From Ascaphus truei (taxonomy: Eukaryota > Chordata > Amphibia > Anura > Ascaphidae): a DNA stretch of 64,000 bases. The translations under genes and the position numbers were made by a program. The stretch is taken from NCBI GenBank assembly GCA_036426205.1, contig CM071586.1, forward strand, positions 10,896,905-10,960,904, in the 5' to 3' direction. This document shows positions 35,208 to 47,370 of the stretch, piece by piece (the first letter of the stretch is position 1; the number at the start of each line of letters is the position of its first letter). The notes below the pieces were generated by a model, which saw only the letters and a program-made list of their open reading frames with translations, was not told the DNA's origin and did not search any database.

Positions 35208-35539
35208 CAGGCATACCCCACATTAACGTACACAATGGGACCGGAGCATGTATGTAAAGCGAAAATGTACTTAAAGTGAAGCGCTACCTTTTTTCCACTT
35301 ATCGGTGCATGTACTGTACTGCAATCGTTATATACGTGCATAACTGATGTAAATAACGCATGTGTAACAGGCTCTATAGTCTCCCCGCTTGCGCACAGCT
35401 TTGGCACAGGTAGGGAGCCGGTATTGCTGTTCAGGACGTGCTGATAGGCGCATGCGTGAGCTGCCGTTTGCCTATTGGGCGGTATGTACTTACTCGCGAG
35501 TGTACTTAAAGTGAGTGTACTTAAAGCGGGGTATGCCTG
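35208..35539. mobile_element. Tigger-type MITE, copy 2
   Basis: 332 bp, same ends and TA flanks as 33,568-33,893 and roughly nine-tenths identical by eye. It closes the tDNA unit on the right. Confidence 0.85.
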
Positions 35540-35558
35540 TACAGTATAGATTAGAAAG

Positions 35559-36224
35559 TGTTACGCCGGTGCTGCCCGCAGACCAGACCCGTCCCCTGAG
35601 CTGAAGGGGAAGTGGTAATACACGCACCCGCAGCAAAGGGAGCGTGTCCGGAGTGTGGTATGAAGTGTTGCCAGGGCAGGTGTAGTAATGTAGACAATAC
35701 TTTCCGGTACCGGTTGTCCTGGAGTGTGGTATGGTATAAAGTGTTGCCAGGGCAGGTGTAGTAATGTAGACAATACTTTCCGGGTTTTTTTAACCGGTTG
35801 CCTGGGAGGTTTGTATGGTATAAAGTGTTGCCATGGCAGGTGTAGTATGTAGACAATAACTTTCCGGTACCGGTTTGTCCTGGAGTGTGGTTATAAAGTG
35901 TTGCCATGGCGGTGTGTAGTAATGTAGACATACTTGCCGGTTCGGGTGTAGAGAAAGAGTGAAGAATGGCCTTGCCGAGGTCAGGGGAGAGGAGAGCGGA
36001 GATAGGTTGTAGACAAGCCGTGTTCAAGGGTTAACCAGAGTGAGCGTGTCCAAGGAGTGCCGAGATCGAGAGCCAGAGGAGGTAGTCGTACAAGCCCGTC
36101 AGAACCGAAGAAAACACTAAGAGAATCCAGGAGGGTAGGTAGGGTTGAGTTATGTGTTCAGGGCGGGTCCCTGGGAGAGAGGGGCTTCTGTGTGGGGAGC
36201 GCGGGAGAACGCCGATTCCTGACA
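35559..36224 (-). repeat. Solo LTR related to the 26,874-32,642 chromovirus
   Basis: 666 bp starting TGTTACGCCGGTGCTGCCCG (plus strand) and ending CTGACA, flanked by a perfect 5-bp TSD GAAAG (35,554-35,558 and 36,225-36,229). Contains about four imperfect ~85-90-bp tandem units (35,650-35,940). A divergent subfamily of the same LTR. Confidence 0.85.
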
Positions 36225-36289
36225 GAAAGTAAATTTCAGATTTCAGCTGCAAAGTGGTTTGTTTTATTACTTCCTCTATATACCCACAA

Positions 36290-36480
36290 AAAACCACTAC
36301 TTCAGGTCCCACCTCTGTTACAAAACACACACTGTGCAAGGCCCACCAACTGCAAGGCCCCCCACTGTATACAGAAACCACACCACTTCAGGGCCCACCT
36401 GTGTTACAGAAAGCACAATGGAGCCCGCACCTCTGTTACAGAAAACACACACACTGCAGCCAGGGTTGTCACTTCTATTG
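36290..36480. repeat. Short minisatellite
   Basis: About five degenerate units built on CCCACCTCTGTTACA and AAACACAC. No gene. Confidence 0.55.
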
Positions 36481-36974
36481 AAAGGCTAACCCCGAGATCA
36501 TTTTTTAGATCTATTTATTTATATAATCTTGCCTTTGGGTTTATCCTCCCCTCCAAATTCCGTCCAATTGGCTGCGCGGACGTCACGTAATACCCATTGC
36601 CATAAAAAACGAGACGCTCTGTGGACGTCACGTGGCATCAAGTTGACATGGACAAACGGGGAATGCATTATGGTGACGAGGCTAACGTGATGCCACATTG
36701 TCATGGAAACATGTCACCGCGCCTGACGTTAGTGTCTCGTTGTCATGGCAATGGGGGGCGTGTGACGTGATGTTTATGTTTTATAAAATATATTTTTTAA
36801 AAGTGTCCCGGTTTTTCATTTTTGAAAATCTGGCACCTAAATATTCTGTAAGTTTGATATGAATTCTATTCATAAATGTTACACATAATATAAGTATTCT
36901 GGTGCCAGGTCCCCTGGGCTACTAATTCTTCTGGCCCCTTTAGCACTGTAAGTCCCAGTAAAGAGTGGGGCTGT

Positions 36975-37605
36975 GTAAAACCTCGGCCATGTTCCCTGCT
37001 TGCTGCGGAAGCGAGCTGACGCGCGTCCCGTTTCCGCACTGAGCCCACAGCCCGCAATTAGAGCGTGCGGAGCATAGGTCATAGGCCTCGGCCAGGCTCC
37101 TGCTGGCATGCTGAGGCTCAGGAAAGCGGGGTGCTTTCCCTGGCCTTGCGGTTACTTACCGCCCGCGCTGTCAGGGGGCCGTCAGGGGGCGGCCGGGGCG
37201 GGCACGTCACTTCCCCTGACCACGCTTCGCAGCCTTGGTGGAAGCGTAGGTGAGACCCTACTAACAAAGCCGCTCTAATTGCGGTGCTGTAGGGGCTCAG
37301 TGCTGAGCGGGAGCGCGCGTCAGCGCACTTCCGCCAGCAAGCAGGGAAACTGGCCGAGGCCTTAGGGAATTTAAAAATTCCCCCGCTTGCCGGCGTGACA
37401 GGCGGTCACTGGAGCGGTTCGCCAATAGGGCGAACCAGCTCCGTGAAGTCACTGGCCCGCCCCTGGTCAGTGACATGCTGGCCCTGGCCCGCCCCCTGAC
37501 AGAGCGTGGGTAAGCAACCGCAAGGCAGGGAAAGCACCCGCTTTCCCGAGCCTCAGCGTGCCTCAGCACGCAGCAGGGAGCCTGGCTGAGGCTTTAGGAA
37601 AAATA
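36975..37605. mobile_element. GC-rich inverted-repeat elements, probably two interleaved MITEs
   Basis: Outer arms 37,082-37,190 and 37,492-37,600 are inverted copies (GCCTCGGCCAGGCTCC... / ...GAGCCTGGCTGAGGC). A second pair, ~36,985-37,030 and ~37,312-37,360, is inverted around CTCGGCCA and TTCCCTGCTTGCTG. One pair is flanked by TAA and TTA, which fits a PIF/Harbinger target. No transposase. Confidence 0.5.
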
Positions 37606-37954
37606 TGCTGTTTCACGGTTGAAAATTGCGTGTTTGGTTTTTATCCGATATCTACACATGGAAATGGCTACATTCTTCAATAGGTTGGCAACTGCTATAT
37701 TATGATGCACACCACTCACCCTTAAATAAACTGCTGTACTGTTTCATAACAAAGATACAATTTCATTTTGCAAATATAGGTTGTATTTCCATTTTTTTTG
37801 AAAAGTCAAAGTTTTTTTCTAATTTATATTTTCTATAGAAATTTGTGAGCAACGTGAAAAAGGCAAAGTAAAGGCAATCTTTTGAGAAAAATAATTAAAA
37901 ATTAAAAAAAAAAAAAGGAACAGGGAAGTCTCATCTGCAAAGAGGAAACAGTGT

Positions 37955-39290
37955 ATTCCACACAAGCCCCCCCAGCAGAGGAGCATATGTATGCAAACCA
38001 AGCCCCACCAGCAGAAAACTAATGTATGCAACCACAAGCCCCACCAGCAGAGAGCACTAATGATTGCAACAACAAGCCCCCCACAACAGAAAACTAATGT
38101 ATTGCAAAACACAAAGCCCCCACCCAGCAGAGAGCACTAATTGTATTGCACACCACCAGACCACACAAGCAGAGACAAACTAATGTTATTGCAAAACACA
38201 AAGCCCCACCAGCAGAGAGACTAATGTATTGCAACAACCACAGGGCCCCCCCCCACCAGCAGAGAGCACTATGTATGCAAACAAAGCCCCACCCAGCAGA
38301 GAGAACCAAAACAAATGTATTGCAAAACACACAGCAACAACTCAGACCCCCACCAGCAGAGAGAACCTAAATGGGTATTGCAAAAACACAAGCCCCACCA
38401 GCAGAGAACTAAATGTATTGCAACAACAAAGCCCCCACCAGCAGAGAGCACTAAGTAATTGCAACACAAGCCCCACCCAGAAGAGAACTAATGTATTGGC
38501 AACACAAGCCCCACCAGCAGAGGAGCATCTATGTATTGCAAACCAACAAGCCCCCCCACCAGCAGAGAGCATAATGGATTTGCAACACACAGCCCCACCA
38601 GCAAGAGACTAATGTATGCAACACAAGCACCACCAGCAGACAAAACTAATGTATTTGCAAACAAACAAAGCCCAAACCAGCCAGAGAGGCCAACTAATGT
38701 TAGTGCAACACAGCCCCACCAGCAAGAAAACTAATGTATTGCCAACACAAGCCACCCCCACAGCAGGAAGAGAGCAACTAATGTATTGCAACAAACAACC
38801 AAGCCCCACCAGCAGAAAAATAATGATTGCAACACAAGCCCACCCAGCAGAGAGAAACTAAATGTCTTGCAAAAACACAGGCCCCACCAGCAAGAGAGCA
38901 CTAATGGTATTGCAACACAGCCCCACCAGCAGAGAGAACTAATGTGATGGCAAAAAACACAAGCCCCACCAGGCCAGAGAGAGCACTAATTATTGGCAAA
39001 AAAGCCCACCAGCAGAGAACTAAAATGTATTTGACACAACCAACAAGCCCCCACCAGGCCAGAGAAGCAAAATGTATGCAAAACACAAAGCCCACACCAG
39101 CAGAGAGGAGGAGAGAAAATAATGGTATGCAACACAAGCCCCCAGCCAGCACATGTGACACAAGCCAACCAGCAGAGAACTAATGTATTGCAAAAACACA
39201 AGGCCCCCACAGCAGAGAGGAAATAAAATGTATGGCAACACCCAAAAGCCCCCCCCCCGCAAGGAGGCCCACTATTGTATTGGCAAACCA
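37955..39290. repeat. 38-bp satellite, about 35 copies
   Basis: The unit is about AAGCCCCACCAGCAGAGAGA plus ACTAATGTATTGCAACAC. Copies differ mainly by one-base gains and losses, so the repeats have no fixed reading frame. Not CRISPR: units abut with no unique spacers and the host is a vertebrate. Confidence 0.9.
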
Positions 39291-39295
39291 ACCCC

Positions 39296-39560
39296 ACCCA
39301 AGCCAAAAAGAAGAGAGAAGAAGGGGAAGGAGATAAAAAGAAAAAAAAAGAAAGGAGAGAAGAAAGAAAAAAAAACCAAAAGAAAGGAAGGAAATAAGAA
39401 AAATAAAGGGGGAAGGGGAAGAGGGATGAAGGGATAAAAAAAAAGATAAGAAAGAAAAAGGAGAAGCGAGGCGAGGAGGGGGGTTGAAGTAAAAAAAAAC
39501 AGGAAAAAAAAAACAAAACAAAAACAAAAAAAAAAATAAAAAAAAAATGCTCCTCTTTTG
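39296..39560. repeat. Polypurine tract
   Basis: About 260 bp of nearly pure A/G on the plus strand (GAAGAGAGAAG, AAAAGAAAAAAAAAG types), right after the 38-bp satellite. Long mirror-like purine runs can form triplex DNA and are hard to assemble. Confidence 0.85.
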
Positions 39561-41150
39561 GTTTGGAATACAAAACCCATTCACAAAAAAAAAAAATATG
39601 TAGGTTGCTTAGGCCAATTTGCAGCTTCTCAAAACACCAAGCTGCAAGGTTGCAGCTTCTCAAAACACCAATACTTAGTTGTACAGTATGTTGAATTCTA
39701 CAATACATTTGTCTTGTAATAAATGGAGATCTCCGCTGTACTATTACACATTGTTCTTCATGTGTTTTGTGGTACGTTGCCCTTGCGGCTGAAGGAGTCA
39801 TCAATGCATTGAAAAGCCTGGGCAAGGAGGAAAATCCCAGACCTTGCTCTTTTTTGATACTTTTAATGGGAAATAAACGATCAACCAAACGACAGGGCAC
39901 TATGTTAAGATGCTCTGGGTTGCAAATATTGGCAAAGCACAGTATATGCCAAGGTCACATCATTATGTTTGCATTCTTCAACTGTTGTTAATCAACAAGC
40001 TTAACTTTTTTGTAATTAGTGTTTTTTTTTTGTTTTGTTTTTTGAAATGTTGATCCTCATTCCATTAAGTAATTCTGGTTCTTTTGGTGCTTATTATCCA
40101 GGGTACGGGGCATTAGGGCTAGTACAGCAGTTCATGTTTAAAATATGCGAATTTGTAGAACAGAGCAATAAGGATCAGAAATACAGATTGACAATTCAAA
40201 GCTCCCAGAAATGAATATTCTTTGTAGCTGCAGTAGTATGTGAAAGGCAACCATCATCACATTTTCAAAGTGAAGGGCTATGTCCATTATGTTTTATTGA
40301 GAAAACGAAATAATTGCACTCGCTAGCATAACAAACTAGTTTTAATCTGGTCCTAGATGGGGCTGTAACATTGACCTCATTAAACGTGATTGTTTTGCTT
40401 GCGTCAATGTTCTTGGTGAGCTCTAATAGACAGACTGCTTACCACAAATGCCTCTAACATGCAGGAACACTGCGAGGGAAAGTGGTTGCAATACCTTATC
40501 TTTGCTGTGCTTCACCGACAAAGAGCAGAATTGTTTTTACACCGTGGCAAAGATCTCTCTGTTTAAAAATTTAGGCTGTAACGCAGGGAGGTGACTTAAT
40601 ATAGATCCTATATTAAAGCTAAGGATTGCTAAAGAAAAAGTAATAGTACTGTACTTGTGCTTTACTTTGACCACTGATTAGGAAAATTACAGTTGTGGGC
40701 ACTCGAATTAGCCATTACTAATTAGTAAATGGCAGAAGAATTAGGCCACTTATAAAATCTCTCACGTGAGAGGCTGGGATACTTTTGAAGCGAGAAAACA
40801 AAGCTTTGGTAGGTAAAATAATCAGAATGAAATAACCAGAGTGTGGTCGCAGATGTTTAAAAAGGTGAAAGATATTAGCGCAGGAATAAGCAGCAGATAT
40901 TGGAGAGCAACAGCAGCATTAGATGGCTGTACGCATGTAATGCTTAATATTGTTCTGTGACAGGTTTTTTTTTTTCCTCTTTAGAAAAATAAGTTCTCTA
41001 CTTAACTATAACTCCGATCTTTTAACAGGCAAAAGTAAATATTCAGGAAACATAACAGCAGGTATGAAAGTTTGGCTTTAGTTTTGCCTTGGGGTTAAAG
41101 TCACGGATGTGTTTTCAATGTTCCGAATCACTCCTACACGTGTCACTTTA
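39561..41150. other. Apparently single-copy non-coding DNA
   Basis: No repeat end, RNA gene or credible coding exon recognised. A short duplicated phrase (GCAGCTTCTCAAAACACCAA) occurs at 39,622 and 39,652. Confidence 0.4.
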
Positions 41151-41401
41151 GGCCTTGACCCCGCTGCCTACTACAGCGTCCGAGAGCCCTCCCCTCAATG
41201 GCGCCCTCCCCTCAATGGCGATACGGCCACGACCCCCCGGCGGTTCAGCCAATGAGGGCGAACCTGCCGGGTGACGTCATGGCCGCGCCCCGTCACTCCC
41301 CCCCCCCCGGTCTCTCTTCCTGCAGTGAGCTGCAGACCAGGTAATCGGCTGCACGCGCCGCCAATCTCGCGGGCGCGCGTTGCAGCGTAGATACCGGGGC
41401 C
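41151..41401. mobile_element. Harbinger-type MITE
   Basis: 251 bp, ends GGCCTTGACCCCG and CCGGGGCC, flanked by TTA on both sides (41,148-41,150; 41,402-41,404). GC-rich interior with a C10 run. Confidence 0.6.
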
Positions 41402-41404
41402 TTA

Positions 41405-42818
41405 GCCTTATTCATACGTGAACAATGTGTAAGCAGTGCTTGTTGTATTGGAAATGCAGCGTGCAAGGCTGTATTGTCCGTGAACGCACAGCTGTGAGGT
41501 TAGTCACATGACATGGTGACTTATAATTCCATGGCATCTGCAGAAGCTACCTGCCATACTTGGGGTTTTTTTTTTGTTTGTGTTTTAAGATGTCTAAAGT
41601 CTTATTTTTTTTTTTTTTATCCAGTTCAACATTTGAAGTATTATACCCTTACACTTAAGGGGAGGGCGCAATCATGGACTTTGCGGTGGTACTTACATAT
41701 ACATCAAGTAGTGTTAATTTACTGGACACAATAAAGCAGCAATAATTCCTGATAGTCCATTAAACAGTGTGTACAAGTAGCCAACAGAAACTTAACACCT
41801 TTTGTTGCCAGAGGGATCTGCCAGGCATCGCCAAGCAATGTCCCTTTGGCAGTGAAAAGGGGTTTACGCAGCAGGGACATTGCCATTCTCATGCTCTGAC
41901 CCAACAATGGATGCCCTGTTTGCACAAGCTGCTCAGTGAGGGGGCAGCTTTCATTGGTGGCTTCTCTAGTGGTTGATGCAAATACAAAACATTCCACAGG
42001 TTTAAGTCTGCAGGAGATAAGTAATTACAACAGTTATACCATAGGCTTCTTCCTGTTCAATAGTATTTTTTATAAACAATGCTACTAGAAGTAGTTTATC
42101 CAGTGCCCCTTGTCCACTGGGAAGTCACTTAAAGAAATCTTGAAAAATCAAAACGCTCAACCCCCAAATGTTGGTGATGCAATGGTAATACCATGTGCCA
42201 AAAGAAATGGGCGTAGGATAAACAACCCACACATAAAACAAACTAAATAAATAGGTTCACAGTTAGATCTTTCTTGAAGGTGTGAAATAATATTTACAAA
42301 AGGTTTGTCACTGAAAATAAAAATACAACTTAAAATATTTAACATTTCAGTTGCACCTTAAGGAAGACCTTACTAAGACAATAGTTGTGTACAAAAAAAA
42401 AATGTATTTCCCGCTTTATTAAATATGGGAATTTGTATCAATAAAACTTTCAAGTTCGTCCGATTTTAACGTAAAAGCAACTCAATACCCGTTAACATTT
42501 TTAAAATACCATTTAACGGTTTGCAATGTTGTCAGATGTGCGACACGCCTAATTTCTAGGATATTCCACTTTTTATACGTATGCATTGCTGTCTAAATTT
42601 AGCATAGGTTGAACTTGATGGCTGCATGTCTTTTTTTTCAACTTCATCTATAACTATGTTTAATAATAAAAATCATTTGCACTAATGTACCACTACTTAC
42701 TGTTCCATTGTTAATTTTTAAGAACTATTTGCAGAGTGGTTTTATCTTGATGTAAACATGTTCTAGAAATTCAATTGGAGACATTGCTAAAATTGTGAAA
42801 TTGTCCTGTAAAGAGATA
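41405..42818. other. No gene recognised
   Basis: An open stretch of 92 codons at 41,719-41,997 (minus) has no domain I know and no clear splice context. The phrase GGTTGAACTTGATGG...TTCAACTTCATC near 42,605-42,660 resembles a common amphibian dispersed repeat. Confidence 0.35.
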
Positions 42819-43151
42819 CAGGCATACCCCGCATTAACGTACGCAATGGGACCGGAGAATGTATGTAAAGTGAAAATGTACTTAAAGTGAAGCACTACCT
42901 TTTCCCCCACTTATTGATGCATGTACTGTACTGCAATCGTCATATACGTGCATAACTGATGTAAATAACACATGTGTAACAGGCTCTATAGCCTCCCCGC
43001 TTGCGCACAGCTTCGGTACAGGTAGCGAGCCAGTATTGCTGTTCAGGACGTGCTGACAGGCGCATGCGCGAGCTGCCGTTTTCCTATTGAGCGATATGTA
43101 CTTACTCGCGAGTGTACTTAAAGTGAGTGTCCTTAAACCGAGGTTTGCCTG
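42819..43151. mobile_element. Tigger-type MITE, copy 3
   Basis: 333 bp with TA flanks. Its right terminal repeat is slightly degraded (GAGGTTTGCCTG). Confidence 0.85.
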
Positions 43152-43544
43152 TATGTACTATATAAAAGTGCATCTCCATATAACCCAGTTACTGTAAAAC
43201 CTACTTAGAGAAAAACATTTTTTTTCCATTGTTGCAGTGTGGAAACATCACATTTTGTATTTTGTGGTGCTAGAAAAATATCCAGCTGACATATGCCCAT
43301 TTAATTTTTTTAAATTATTTCTAAAGTAAACAATGTGCACGTTGTGATACCTTTTCATGGACCAATTTGAGAATTCTTCATACAGTAGATTAAACTATAG
43401 TGTACATTGTTTCCAAAACCTAACCCCTCCAAGTCTGCGCTTAACCAGTGAACCAATCCAAACATGATCATAGGTCTCCTTTATCTACGGAAATCAGGCG
43501 AGTCCTCAAATTCCAGACTGGCCAAACGACTAAGAGACTCCTGA

Positions 43545-44245
43545 ATCCTTGACTAGACTGGCAGAATCTCCAATGGCATGCTGCATGGAGTTCACCAGCT
43601 GTGAGGAGGGGGGTTGAGAGATTGCTTTGGGTCTCTGTATGCATGCATGCATCTCTGATTCAGTAAATATTTGTATATGCTACGAATACATGTAGGAGTT
43701 CAAGCCTTGTTGGAACTTTATTTTTGTCTTTATGGTCCTTTAATATGATACTACAATCTGTTTACCCTGAGAGCCCTTTATATCCCAAGCCAGCACTTCC
43801 TGTGATCTTTTGAAAGAAGAATACACTATAATTTCATCTGATCGATGCTCATGTTGGTCCTTTAAAAGATGTCACAACCTGCAACGGATCTACACCACTC
43901 CAGGGCCAATGTAGCTACTAATACTTTGAACCAACGAAAAAAGAAAAACACACAAGGTAACATTTTAAATACATCTCAATTTCTTTGTTAAATAAACATG
44001 AATAGTCCATCTTCCCTTGGGTACTTGAGTTGTGATAGGCTTTAGAAACCCTGCTTTATTCCGCAGTCATAGTTGGAAAGCATTAGGCATGACAAGTCTG
44101 TCTCTTTAGCTGCAATTGAGCAGTTCCATGAATATTACTGAAATGTCCATTCTGAAACCTTGATTAGACTGGCAGAATCTCCCATTGCAGTCTGCATGGA
44201 GTTCACCAGCAGAGAGGGGTGGTTGCTTTGGGTCTCTGATTGTTA
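43545..44245. repeat. Direct ~90-bp repeat pair
   Basis: 43,548-43,640 and 44,158-44,242 both carry AGACTGGCAGAATCTCC, CTGCATGGAGTTCACCAGC and TGCTTTGGGTCTCTG in that order. The DNA between them is non-coding. Confidence 0.6.
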
Positions 44246-44399
44246 ATTGGTTATCCATAAAAACTGGTGTGGTTGGGAGTTACGGAGGATACGTATGGGA
44301 ATCAGATATTTAGACAGGTTTGGAAGTATGCAAGTCATACTTGGGATGAAGGTCCCAAGCCAGCGTTGCTGCTCATATGAACATGTGACCGGGTTAACC

Positions 44400-44915
44400 A
44401 GGGGTTAACCCACGCAGGGCTTCAGAAGAGAGTAGGTAGCTGTGTAATGCTAAAAGATGCAATCTGGAATAATCACGGTCCCGTCGAATGAATAAATGTG
44501 CAATAGTCTCTCCCAGCAACTGGCTCCCCTAAGAGCACTAATAAGTTGAGTTAAAGAGACTCACGATTCTTGAAGTTTGTTGCAGCGTGTAAGATGATCC
44601 TCCGTTTGAAATGCAGTTTGAAGAACCGCCAACCCCTCAAGCAACACGATGTCGCGAAGGGTGGTCACATGACCAGCGGTGACTGCGTTGGTAGGAGTCG
44701 CATAGACCACAGCCCGGCGTGCTACCAGAAACAGCAACAGACAGGAACTCCTCCCACAGGAGGCAGCAAATGATGCACAGCCGTCGTCATGAAGAAGTAG
44801 AGGGAGGCTGAATTAGTGACTGGTAAAACTTTATTGAAAAAGTGTAGTGCTGACGGATCTTCTTCTGACGCGTTTCAGCCCATGAGGCCTTTGCAAACTT
44901 TCAGAGAATGAAAGT
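44400..44915. repeat. Dispersed repeat abutting the gemin4 pseudogene
   Basis: Ends on the minus strand with a degenerate member of the hairpin family (GAAACGCGTC at ~44,866-44,880) followed by CAATAAAG (~44,830), an arrangement seen in this window's other hairpin repeats. It appears to replace the 3' end of the gemin4 sequence. Confidence 0.45.
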
Positions 44916-44919
44916 TTGA

Positions 44920-46800
44920 CAAACATCAAATAACGGAGCCGGTACTTTTTTTTTGAAGTGCCCTCCATATATTGGTTTTAGTCTCAGGCAAACGACCCAA
45001 TCCAAATGCTCCATTTTTCTGTGCAGCCAGAAGAGTGACTTGTTCCATGTTTCTGGGGAATTTTCAGCTTCTGGGACAGCCACACTACAGATCTGTGCAA
45101 GAATGTCAATTATTAATTCTTTGGAGCCCAATGAAAGGCTATATAATTTGTCAGACTGCTGCCAGTACTTGGTATAGCTATTGAGAAGCTTACAAAGAGA
45201 CATGATGAGCAGAAATGGTGAGCACGACAGAACCCAATGCTTTCCGGATTCATCCGTAGGTTCCTGTATATTTAGAGTCTTATGGAGGATGTGCAAAGAT
45301 AACTCAACCTGAGCAAATTCATCAAAAATATATGGTAGAACAAATATTCTTACTACCTCTGCCTGTTGGAGCAGGGTGACAGCACCATTACCATCTATGG
45401 TTTCAGAAGGTTGCATTAGAAATACCAACAAGGATATAAACTGGCTCTCTTCCTTGCCAGAGGACAGTTTTCCCCAACATGTCTCCATTAAGCACTCTGA
45501 TAACAAGGAGACAGATCTTTCAGCGTAATTAGTCATTTTAAAATGTAAGGCAGGTAGGGAGGTCAATATCTTTGCTAAAAAAGTATGAGCACCAAGGTTT
45601 ACCACAGCCAAGTGGCAAGCTTTCTTTACAACTGCTTCAGGGTACAACAAGGCCAGTTTAGCCACACTGGAAACAGCCTTGGTGGCACTGTAATCGGACA
45701 CACTTTGAGAGATTTGGTTGAAGGTCATGTTGAGTTCCTCTTGGAAGTCACCTGCAAAAGCTTTCATATTGTGAGACAGTCCTTTCCTCCCCCAAGAAGA
45801 CAGTACTCTCATCAACACCTCGTCCTTCTCTGTTAAGGACATTCCTGAAAATATGCTTAAAATAAGGTCCGTACCCATCCGGATTTGATGAATATCGATA
45901 TTGCTCTGTGAAGTTGTGACACTCATGACAGTTTCCAGCAATTTGAAAATAAGGCCTGGCTCCCGAAATTGGGTTTTGTTTTTTTTTAAGGCAATTTAAC
46001 CAGTCATTGGAAAAGGCCCAACTTACTTCTGAGGCAAAGACAGAGCAAACTTCTTTGCGACGGCCCATGTTATCCTCAATAATTGCCATGGCAACTGAAG
46101 CCATCAAATCAGTGTCATTCGTTGTACACTTTAATTGCACACTAGCTATTTTGTCTTGAAAGCTGGTGATGCTGTGTGCCAGTTCTAGTGCATTACCCTT
46201 TTGTTCCTTAGGAAATGTATCAGTATGTTCTATTGCAATTAGGATTTCATGTTCATGTTAAGCTGTCAGCCATCCTATAACATTAATAGCTAATGCCTTT
46301 ACTGTCATTCATATAATTCAGCAACTCATCTCCCCATTGATGCAACAGATTTTTAAGAATACTTAAACCAAAATGTAGAGCTCCACGTAATAACCTAAAT
46401 CTTGAAGCTGTGCTCCCACTCTGTACAGTCCTTTCCGCTTCTTCAATAGAGTCAGAGAAGCTGTGATGGTCTTTGGCTCCCATGTTCCAAAAAGAAAACA
46501 CAGCAACAAGTTTTTCCAAATACAGTCTAAAAGGAAGCATTGCAGACTCCTCTTGTAATGCAGATGCACATAACATTTCTGTCTAGTTTGCTATAGTATA
46601 GCACTTTAGTTTGTTGTTATCGATGTATTGTCTAATTTTATGAAGTCGCTCCAAGAAAACTGTGAGGATGTTGTCACTTGGAGGTAGAAACTGCTCAGGA
46701 TCAGGTTTAAATCTCTTTGATGTCTGATAAGGTTCATCAGTCGACTTTGACAAGTACTGACAAGCAACAGCACCAAATAATACAACGGTTGCAGGTTGGA
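44920..46800 (-). pseudogene. gemin4: gemin4 pseudogene fragment
   Basis: Minus-strand sequence aligns along vertebrate GEMIN4, the SMN-complex protein used in snRNP assembly, over roughly the middle 55-60 percent (about human residues 190-775). Tell-tale segments: SWGRKGLS, TFNQISQS, VKKACHLAVVNLGAHTFLA, LSCSPFLLIMSLCKLL and WLHRKMEHLDW. Disabling changes include a TAG near 46,584, several stops and a frameshift at 46,140-46,285, and a frameshift in an A9 run near 45,975. Both ends are missing: the N-terminal ~190 residues and everything after LFDVC. The coding part of GEMIN4 is largely one exon in mammals, so lack of introns does not prove retroposition. I see no poly(A) tail. Confidence 0.9.
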
Positions 46801-46859
46801 CTGCGGCGTCTGCTGCCTCTGCAAGTTCGCTCTCTCCCCTTGACCTCACGGATCAGCTG

Positions 46860-47370
46860 AACGGAGGTTCTTTACACGCTGGAGGGAGGCCCTCTGATGC
46901 AAGCACAGGCGTAGCGACTTGAATCCAGACAACCATCCCGAATGCCCAGCTGTACTACATCTGAGGGACCGTATGCAGGAGTGTTCCTTCTCTCTACGGC
47001 GAGCGGTGCCTGGTAACAGATGCCTGAGTGCATGACATGCCTGTTTTCTTCTAACCTGATGTACGCAGATATTGATTCTTTTATGTAATATATATTTTTT
47101 GAAAGTACTTCACTATTGCGTTTGCGCTGTTTTTTCTGTTTCACTGTTATGTAGGGGTGCTGAACCTCTACGCACATAACTAGCTGCAGACGCCATTCAA
47201 CAGTCAGAGGTTGTTGTCTTATTTAATTTATAATCAGAGGTGGTAATAATGGTTAACTAATTAGTTTTAGTGACAATAGAGGATCATTATAGTAGCGCAC
47301 TGCATTCTTTATTTTCTACACTCCATCAAAATAGTCAATATAGTGGGTGCAAATCGTATAGAGTATAATA
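46860..47370. repeat. Dispersed repeat similar to 17,712 insert
   Basis: Around 47,080-47,145 the minus strand (GCGCAAACGCAATAGTGAAG type) resembles 17,717-17,750. Remainder AT-rich without a gene. Confidence 0.4.

Noticed and set aside
35559..36224. 158-codon minus-strand frame with CPGNTLY repeats
   Set aside because: Arises from the ~85-90-bp tandem units inside the solo LTR.
37955..39290. Regular repeats resembling a CRISPR array
   Set aside because: Units abut without unique spacers, there are no cas genes, and the sequence is vertebrate.
38986..39900. 304-codon minus-strand open frame
   Set aside because: Phe/Leu-rich translation of the polypurine tract and 38-bp satellite.
41719..41997. 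92-codon minus-strand frame
   Set aside because: Plausible composition but no known domain and no convincing splice sites; not called as a gene.
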